Part shown: positions 56,133 to 64,000 of the stretch, piece after piece
How the letters are laid out: each line of letters starts with the position of its first letter
How positions within the stretch are numbered: position 1 is the stretch's first letter
DNA from: Sclerotinia nivalis
Lineage: Eukaryota; Ascomycota; Leotiomycetes; Helotiales; Sclerotiniaceae
DNA length: 64,000 nt
Direction: 5' to 3'
Assembly (NCBI GenBank): GCA_029531795.1
Contig: JAPEIS010000003.1
Coordinates: 310,001 to 374,000 of the forward strand
Notes under the pieces: generated by a model
What the model was told of the DNA's origin: nothing
The model's input: only the letters and a program-made list of their open reading frames with translations
Databases searched by the model: none
Made by a program: the position numbers and the translations under genes

Positions 56133-59100
56133 TTAACCTTCAGCTATACTCCCCCTCGGACTTTCCTGCCTCGACGTATCACTCGCATTAGTCCCAATAC
56201 TCATTTGCACACTAGGTCTCCTCCCAAGAATCGGCAAACTACTCCCTATCCCTGGTACCCGCTCCAACCTCATCGGTGTCGGACTACTATCCCTTCCATC
56301 TCTCGCCAAGATTCCCGGCGGTAGTCCTAATGTCGGGATATTCGAATCAAGATACATAGCAGGGTATGAGCTCCTAAGAGTTGGTGGCGTCGCATGAGGC
56401 GGTGTCACTTTTTCAAAAACTTCTTTGTAGAAAAGTTCTAACTTCCAGCTATTGTGACAGAATTCTTCGAGTTCAGCTTTAATGATGTCGGGGTTAATGT
56501 TACCAGTGGTAGCTAATTTTGAATTGGGGAGAGAAGGACCTAGTACATCAGCTGTCGCCCGTAAAGGAGGAGAGAAGGGGTGGGTCGCACGGAGAAGAGG
56601 AGAAGGGGCATGGGCCGCGCGTAGGATTGGTGATTGAAACGGACTGGATGTGCCTGCAGCAATGCCAGCATTGTTCGCTATTGGACTCGGTCCCATTCGA
56701 CTGGCGCCGGGATGATCCACTTTCATATATTTGTCTGTCTCTCTGGCTGATGCCGTCCTATTATTGTATAGTCGATTCGCTAAAAGAAGAAAATTACCTT
56801 CATCTGTAATCTGAGCAAGTAATACTCCGGATCTATGAATGTACTGGGTATAGGTATAATCTGGTCGTCCCCATGAATATGTCACATCAATGTTGCTTGG
56901 AAAATTCTTCGCTGCCTCAATGTCAAGAACGAAATTAAACTTTTTCATGATCGCTTTCTGGTAATAATGTCGATTAGACTGGGTAGTTTGTACTTGTGGA
57001 GTGAACGAATTGACATCAAAGTATGTTCGCGGCTGTTGATCCGGAGGCTGCAACGATAATTCGATCAAGTAAGGGCTCCTGAATGGATGAAATGAAGCAA
57101 TGGAACACGCCTCGCCAATTGGTGCTTCGACTAGTCGTAGGCCGTGTTGTTCTGCAGTTGTTGCCCACGTATGTATGGCATCTTCAATCAACTTAGCTGT
57201 AACATTGAGCCAGTCGATCCGAATGTGGTAACAATTGTCGGGATTATGAAGACGATCATAGTGAAGATTGATAAGTTCGGGACGATAGGAACGTTTTCGA
57301 TGGTCGACATCATACTTCATAACTTTACTTAGAGAGACCTTGGGTCTTTTCCCACCATTAGTTGTTGGAGTTTGCACACCTGAGTCATTTGAACTATCGT
57401 CTTGCGTGGAGCTGGATCTCGCTCTATCTGGCCGTGGAGACTCTTTAGGCATGACATCTGACATTGGAGTCGAAGGCACAGAATTTTCACGTCTTCGAGA
57501 ACTGAACCAACCACTACGACTATCTGGTCGCTGTTTGGCATATTCTCCAGTAACCTGATAGAAGTATTGTCCATCCCTGAAAGGATGACGTTTCTCAACA
57601 TGGACAAATATTCCTGCATCTCTATCTCTCTCTTTGCCAAGATCTTTCTCTCTCAGCCTATGAGTCTCGTCGACCATAAGCAAATTGCCCAACTCAACCG
57701 CTTGATCACGATCTTCAATGTCCTCGAAGTTCTCAAGCAACCAGGTCGTCATATCCGAGCCAATGAAACAGTTGTAATGGAGGCGAAAATGCCATCTTCT
57801 ATTTTGCATGCGAACCCCACCCTTTTCGACAGGGGCTTGAATAGCTTCGGCCAAAGCGGCAACATCAAGCTTTGATTTTCGAAAACGATCCGGTTCTAGT
57901 AATTGCCCACGTCTGCTGGTACTTTCACTACTCTCAACGAGAGGTAAAGTTTCGAGTTCTGCGCTAACAACGACGGATGGATCCTCGGTCTTGTACACGA
58001 TATCGAGAGGATTGGAATCTTTTATTTTCCTAGAAGCAAGACTCTGGAAACGTCGCTCTGAAGATGGAACATATCTGTGGCTTTGCCACATTTGGGTGAG
58101 CTTCCTGATACCTTCTAGCCGAACCTCCTCCTCATTGTCCTCACCTCTCATATTGTCACGTCGAGATTGCGTTGGCCGTGCCACAGGAATCAGCACAAAC
58201 CTTGCACGCCAGAATCGGAGATGTTCGGTCATGTCGTCTTCGAAACCCGCAATGAAGGAATCTACGTAATTCCAATTATATTCATCCTTCGATCGCCCTA
58301 ACGTCATTCTGCGAGATTCATAGGTATCACTCAGAGTCGTCCGAATTGCCGGATAGTACCCGGACGGATCCAGAGTTCCTGGGCTAGGTGTAGTCAAAGC
58401 TGTTGGTTTTCGGACGAACATATTAACTTCAACCTCCGTACCATTCACGCATGATAATTGGTGAATTATGTTGCCCATTGACATGAATACGCTGGCTCCA
58501 TCTTCGGCGATACGATCACGTTCAAACACATTCGCGATCTTCAAGGACTTTTGTCCAAATGCCTCAGCTACCGCTGGACCAATAACGATTTGAAAACCTT
58601 GGGAAAGTCGTAAGCTGATTAGCTCCCTCAAAAAGTCTTCCCTGTTGTTTGGATCTTCGCTGAGTTCATCCTCGAAATTTTGTGAGATATTGTATGGCTT
58701 TTGTTGATATTCATTTTCAAGTTGAAACTTTGTAGGAAATGACTCGGTCGTCAATGGTACAGATGCAGGAGAACAGAGGGATTTCCACTTCATTGTTCTA
58801 GTGCGGATTGGCTTAGGAAACACATGTTGCCATCTTCTGTAGACTGTTTTCCCCATTGCGTCATTATCTGTGGGATTGGAGGGATTCAGCACACTGAGCC
58901 ATGGCGACAAAGCAGTAGTTGGAGATAAAGTAGATGGTAATTCGGGAACAGATTCTGCGAGCAGTTTCGAATTGAAGATTTTTTGATTGTCATTGGTTCT
59001 CAGCAGCTGCAAATTCCTGTGTTCATCTTCGTTACCCTTGGTGCCTTCATAGAAAGAGCTCAAGACGGATCTAGATTTGAACTGGTTTGTTGAATCTAGA

Positions 59101-61932
59101 GACTGAAGTGCGCTTTTGATGGTCATGGGGCGTATCGAAGGACTTTTCTCCACCTCCGGCTCACTTGTTCGTTTGCTTTCGATGGAACTGCTATCAGACC
59201 TCATCTTTGACCTTTCACTATTTGAAGACGGCGGTCGATCTTGGTTTAGTGGAGCGCTAAGCAGATGGTTCGTCATAGTAAAAGTAGTTTTCTTCCTTGA
59301 ATCAGACTCTTTCGACGAAGTAGAAACTGGTTTCGCGGCACTGGCATTCTCGATATGTAATTCAGCTGCGACACCCTTAGGCGAGGCGATGCCAAACCCA
59401 TACTTGCCAAGGCTTATTTGTCGATTCAGTTTTGTGGGCCGTACAGCAGGTGCTTTCGCTGCAGTCATGGCGCTACTTACACTGCTCTTGCGTGGTAGCA
59501 CAGGATCATTTCTCTGCAAGCTTTGCTTCTCTTTGTCAAGCTTTTCTCCAGCGAGCAAGTTCATGCTTCTTGGGGTTGGACTATCATCGGTGAAAGAGGT
59601 ACCAAACAATTTAGAATCATTTGCAAGAACCTTGCGCACAGTTTCCTCACTTCCTGGTTTGAAGGGTGACCTCGAACTTTTCTGTCGCGGGCCAATAAAA
59701 TTTTCCATTATTTCAGAATGGTTAAGGTCGTATGTATCAAGTGCCCTCACGAATTTCTTTTCGGCTTGGGTAGCATGTCGATCAAGTATAGGTTTTGATG
59801 GCCCATTGATAAATTCCGAGAGGCTGAACTGCAACTTCACGCGTTCCCAAGCATAAGGATGCTTCTTTAGACCCGCAGTTTCACGGGATTCTGGAATTAC
59901 CATTTGAGGGAAGACTACATCTAGTTGTAAAGGCGGAACGGCAATCTCAGTCATCGCATTTTCCATGACACTTGCCATTTCCATTTCGTACATCTTACAA
60001 CGTATTGCAAAATCGCTAGAGGACTCGGCTATTCGCTTTTTGAACAAGTTCGAATCAGCTAGAGGATGCGTATATAGAAGATCTTGGGATGCCCCAGTCC
60101 AAAAAGATACGTCGATCCAGTGGGGTATTGCGTAGCTCCACTCACTAGGGTCTTGTCGATTATTGGACGATGAATTTTGGAAAGCTCTATCACGAATATT
60201 GGGCGGGGAAAGCGATTCGTTTAAGGATGAATAACTTCCAAATATAGGAGCTGTCTGACGCGGGGTGCTGTCCTCGCTGCGAAGAGCTTTGAAATGTAAT
60301 GCCTCTTGAAATGGAGCATATCTAGGATTCCTGTATCGAAAAAGAGGCACAGAGTGCAGTGGCATTTTTGGGAGACAAACTAGGTCAATACCAATGCCAT
60401 TACCAATGAGACTTTCAGTGGTTTTTCGGAGAGTTTCATAATCTACTTCAAAAAGCCCAGCACAGGGAGTTACAACAACGATGGATATTCCAGTCCTAAC
60501 AAGATCTCGATCAATATAATCATGTGCGAATTGGGTTGATGCGAGATCGATTGCTTCGAGAACATTTCCATGCATGGCAAGCGAAGGCTCGGCCTCGATA
60601 CGTGTTCCAAGAGTGCCTTTATTTGTGGCTGAGAACGGCGCCCCCGAGGCCGTGACTAACTCGATCCGATGCATAGAGATATCTTTTCGAAAGAATTTAA
60701 ACTCGCGCTTCAACTGATAGAGAATTGTTGTCCATTCTCCACTGGCCATCTCACTGACTACAACTCGATAAAAGTCCTTATATGGCTTCTTACTACCATC
60801 AGTCTGCACGCCCGTGTGGTAAGCGGTATCGTGGGATGATCTTGCTAATTCTGAAGCCAATCCAGTGTCGTATTCGACTCTTGTAAATAAGACTATACTG
60901 ACTAAATGCTTCACTTTGAGCTGTACCCACTTTTTGAACAATGCTGGTAGAAAGCCATTCACCACTTTGTTGAACATTATTTCTCCAGAACCTTCGGAGT
61001 CAAAATCCCACATTTCCCTTGACATCTGAATGAAAAGCACGTAACGCGCCGACTCGCTCCGGAAAACTGGTTTGGTGGTTGCCGAGAAGAACGCAGACTC
61101 CACCTTTCGACCACCAATGTAAACAGAAGTAACTTGTGCCTTGATGGTACCCATGAACAAAATCTTTTGCCCTTTGTAGACAGCCTTGTCCACCATTTCG
61201 CCTACAGTCAATCTCCACATGTCTGATCGAGCAAGGTATTGATCTTTGAACGACATCTCCACATGGGACGCAGAACTGGTAGCTGAATCGGCCTGTGGAC
61301 CATTATTATTAGTAGTGAATTTGGGGCGAAATCTTTGTAGAACGTACTGTGCAAAGTAGTACATTTGAACGATGCTTCAAATTAAATACATCGGCAATTG
61401 GTTTAGCAAGGGATACCTCCAATGAGGGCTGTTTCAGCTTCAGCTCCTTTGGCATATCTTTTGCAAGGAACAAATAACGTTTACCAAAGCCCACTTCATG
61501 CTTAGAGCCTTTCCCACGATGTTCATGGCCAGCTTGATTCGAAATGTAACTTCCAAACCGCCCGGTAGCCGTTGCGCTATCGATGTCTGGTTTATTTAAC
61601 GCTGGCTTGTCTTGAAAATCGCGAAATCCAGAGTCTGTTTTGAGGGCTACGATAGCCATGAGCTCCCCCGCCTTGACATCTGGGAATAAGTCCAGGTTTA
61701 GAATAACTTCGTCTTTCGAGAAAGTCTCATCGTGTGTCCAAAGGTTGCAGCGCCTCTCGACAGGAAGTTTTATAGGTATTGGGTCGTGCTGAATGGTTCC
61801 TGTGCTCGAGCACGAGGTGACTGGTCTGCTTGTAAACGCAGTCCCATTCTCAGAGCTGCCATTGCTAACTTGGCGGAGGTGAGAGACTCGTTGGTTCCCG
61901 CGTCGCGGGGTCAGTGGGAAAAGTGTTGACAT
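56133..61932 (-). CDS. IML1: Vacuolar membrane-associated protein Iml1 (SEACIT/GATOR1 subunit, DEPDC5 orthologue)
   Basis: Iml1 with Npr2 and Npr3 forms the GAP complex that turns off Gtr1 and TORC1 on the vacuole when amino acids are scarce. Exons are 61932..61348 (195 codons) and 61292..56133, 1914 residues; the 55-base intron (GTACGT..ACTAAT..CACAG) joins [19 protein letters not shown], so the two overlapping frames are one gene. Landmarks: N-terminal [20 protein letters not shown] and [53 protein letters not shown]; a central disordered Ser-rich part (about 620-930); a DEP domain around [20 protein letters not shown] (about 1360-1450); and a conserved C-terminal domain ending in [20 protein letters not shown]. 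The start [18 protein letters not shown] is the first ATG. It is divergent from URB1 across 389 bp. Confidence 0.95.
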
Positions 61933-62321
61933 TTGAAGACATTAGCTAATTTGGCTCAATAAAAGCCAATTACGAGATCGGTATTATTTATAGACCATGG
62001 CTGTCTGATTCAAGCTCGAATGTGCAAAGCATCAAATCATCAATACCATCAATGTTGAAGCTATTCCTTGGAAGTGCGAGGGTTGTAAAGTTAGGGTGTA
62101 GATTTATTGTGACTTGGGACATTACTAGCCACATTAGAGCCACCCTTTCAAGAGCGCCACAGCCTTAAATGTTTCGGTGATTATTTCTACCGATTATCAA
62201 AATTTCGATAAGGCTGTCGAGAAAATTATTCTTGAGAACGAAAAGGATTGTCCAGACCACGGACGATGCAATCGACAATTGAACTTACCAATCATAAATT
62301 TCAAGCATATAAACCTTGAGA
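61933..62321. promoter_or_regulatory. Divergent promoter between IML1 and URB1
   Basis: 389 bp separate the two start codons. Both genes are tied to growth (TORC1 control and ribosome assembly), which makes shared control possible but unproven. I see no TATA box at a convincing distance. Confidence 0.5.
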
Positions 62322-64000
62322 ATGAGCAAAAGATCTTCTGAGGTCGTTGCAGATGGAGACCAAGCTTACCAGAAGCGCCAAAGGATATCTACCGTTACCA
62401 AGACTACTTATACCTCAGTTGATATACAGTCTGCAAGGCAATTGAAGCAGACTCTAGCTTTCGATCAAGACTCTGGTCGTTCAAAACATGGTATATAACG
62501 CTTTGATATCTTGCACTTGCACCTTGCTAACAGAAACACAGGCATACAATCTTTGAAAGCATTTCTCGACAGCTTCTCTGTAGCAGACGCCGATAACTCA
62601 GCCCGAGTTATCATTCTTAAAGAATACCTCGAATCGCAAAAGCCCACCGATGATGAGGAAAAATCTGCTGTCTTCCTGTCTGATATTATGCAGACATGGA
62701 GCTTTGCATCGCAGGCAAACGATGAATCTCTTCTCTCCGCCGTTCCAGCTGTATTAGCACTGCTCTTGAAGACTTTATCTAATATACTGGAGATGGCTGA
62801 GCATGGATTGAGGTTAGGTAGAACGATACTTCAGAAGCGTCAACTAGAACTGATTGCACGGGGTCTTACTTCGAATAAGAGCAAAGAACACGTAATTTCC
62901 CCAGTTCTGCGACTCCTTCGAGAATTATCGATCTACGATGGAGGAGCTTTGGCGAAGCAGGTTTTCCGATCAAGAGACTACACTTTCAAGACCCTAGCAC
63001 GAAATCTCAGCTTAAAATACACGGGAGATGCGGTTGAAAATCGCAGGAAACCTTCCGTGCGGACCAATGCGCTTCGATTCCTTCTTTCCATCATAAAGTT
63101 CCTTCCCACGGATGCGAAACGCGAACTGCTCAATCAAAGGGACATTGTTATGGGCTTGACGAGAGATATTAGAGACGATCCTCCCTTCGTAATACGTGAT
63201 ATATTGGAGACTCTGAAATCTAGTGTTTTACTGGACGATGCTCTACCGAGAGACGCCAAATCGAAAATCGTGAATGCAACTTCTCTCGGACGGATAGCAG
63301 CACTGTATGTTTACGACCAAGAGGATGAAGAAGCCGCCAAAGGGAAGAAAACGGTAGACGGGATAGCACATGACTTTCTTATGCTCGCATGCACATCCTC
63401 AAATCTAGGTGTTCTCAATCGTCAAAATGGATTCTATCCTAGAGGAGTCGATGCCGACGAAGGTCATGATGTCGACGTAGACGTTGGCCATATTGACCTA
63501 GGACTAGATAGTATTGAGTGGATGGAGCGCTTCACAGAAAAGGTTCCAGTGCGCAACACCATACTATCTGAATTTATCCAAAATCTCCGGCCTTGGTCGA
63601 GCTTGAAACAGAGCGAGCTATTACTGTCCATTCTCGAATCCGCCCCTGAGCTTGTCGCAAGTTACTTTTTTACCAAAAAATCCTTCTCACTCGATCCTAA
63701 GCTTACCGCGACCTGGATTGGATACTCCGCTTTCGTCTTTTCTACTCTGCAACTTCCGATTCCTCAATATTTTGGCCACCAAGAGCGGTATGCGAGACTT
63801 CCGCCACCTTCTTCTATTGTTCTAGAGAGTATATTGCCTCAGCCATTGACACAGAAGGTATTCACACGTTGTCTAAATCAACAATATAATCTCATTGCCT
63901 TTTTTGCTATACGAATTCTTTCAGTTGCATTCAACAAAATGCGCGAAATATTGAAAATGTATGAAGAAGCCGCGGCCACCTCATCATCGATATGGACTCA
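62322..64000 (+). CDS. URB1: Ribosome biogenesis protein Urb1/Npa1, 3' partial
   Basis: Urb1 is a large nucleolar alpha-helical-repeat protein of early 60S pre-ribosomes. Exon 1 is 62322..62490 and exon 2 runs from 62542 past the window end; the 51-base intron (GTATAT...CACAG) joins RSKH-GIQSLKAFLDSFS. The first 40 residues are basic and nucleolar-signal-like (MSKRSSEVV..QKRQRIS). The Npa1 N-terminal domain follows: ESLLSAVPAVLALLLKTLSN, GLRLGRTILQKRQLELIARG, RLLRELSIYDGGALAKQVF, TNALRFLLSIIKFLPTDAKR, DPPFVIRDILETLKSSVLLD, and RQNGFYPRGVDADEGH. No stop appears up to position 64000, about 540 residues; full-length fungal proteins are roughly 1100-1800 residues. It is divergent from IML1. Confidence 0.92.

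Noticed and set aside
59116..59856. 246-codon plus-strand frame
   Set aside because: Antisense of the Ser-rich middle of IML1, no independent features.
61309..61364. Apparent frameshift where two minus-strand frames overlap in IML1
   Set aside because: A perfect intron (GTACGT, ACTAAT, CACAG) joins the frames, so the gene is intact.
1..64000. tRNA, rRNA, CRISPR and prokaryotic signals
   Set aside because: I scanned for tRNA B-box-like GGTTCGAAT/GGTTCAAAT strings in a cloverleaf context and found none; CRISPR and ribosome-binding sites do not apply to this eukaryotic DNA.
1..64000. A secondary-metabolite cluster around the P450 or ABM gene
   Set aside because: No PKS, NRPS, terpene cyclase or prenyltransferase is present; one P450, one ABM protein and a broken factor over 14 kb are not enough.

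Overview
The window is nuclear DNA of a filamentous ascomycete (Pezizomycotina). Genes carry short introns of about 45-80 bases with GT...AG borders and CTAAY-like branch points. The gene set includes a secreted rhamnogalacturonan hydrolase, a P450, a rhodopsin-like 7-TM protein and Zn2Cys6 factors, and AT-rich repeat-laden stretches separate gene-rich ones. A helotialean (Botrytis/Sclerotinia-like) source is my guess from overall look only.

Layout. 0-1 kb: 3' part of an MDR alcohol dehydrogenase. 3-6.5 kb: a divergent pair of tryptophan-catabolism genes, indoleamine 2,3-dioxygenase (-) and kynureninase (+), sharing a 571-bp promoter with a 21-bp-armed inverted repeat. 7.5-12.5 kb: a damaged Zn2Cys6 factor, an intact ABM-type alpha/beta-barrel protein and a damaged ketopantoate-reductase-like gene. 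13.1-15.3 kb: an eight-exon rhamnogalacturonan hydrolase (-) with MITEs inside two introns, and upstream a 70-bp satellite split by another MITE. 19.4-21.2 kb: a complete P450. 23.2-30.4 kb: a 2367-residue acidic coiled-coil protein. 32.1-33.2 kb: a single-pass membrane glycoprotein-like gene. 36.3-37.6 kb: a dead Tc1-like transposon with intact TIRs. 38.1-40.1 kb: UDP-glucose 6-dehydrogenase, followed by 2 kb of minisatellites and a duplicated scrap of its own 3' end. 42.2-43.7 kb: an unusual gene with acidic dipeptide repeats and a KH-like core, carrying one in-frame stop. 45.5-47.0 kb: rhodopsin-like 7-TM protein. 49.1-51.1 kb: Git3/cAMP-receptor-like GPCR. 51.6-55.5 kb: coiled-coil and zinc-knuckle genes, damaged or truncated. 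56.1-64 kb: conserved housekeeping genes, IML1 (-; SEA complex/TORC1 control) and URB1/NPA1 (+; 60S ribosome biogenesis, cut by the window end), divergent from a 389-bp promoter.

How it fits together. The 3-6.5 kb pair supplies two steps of the kynurenine (de novo NAD) route. IML1 and URB1 link nutrient signalling and ribosome production only by position. The accessory parts share a theme: long reading frames interrupted mostly by single nonsense codons, next to MITEs, minisatellites and a transposon broken by nonsense codons without frameshifts. This looks like point-mutation decay (RIP-like), though sequence error cannot be excluded from one sequence. All exon borders below were read by eye from splice signals and family similarity; no alignment or database search was run.
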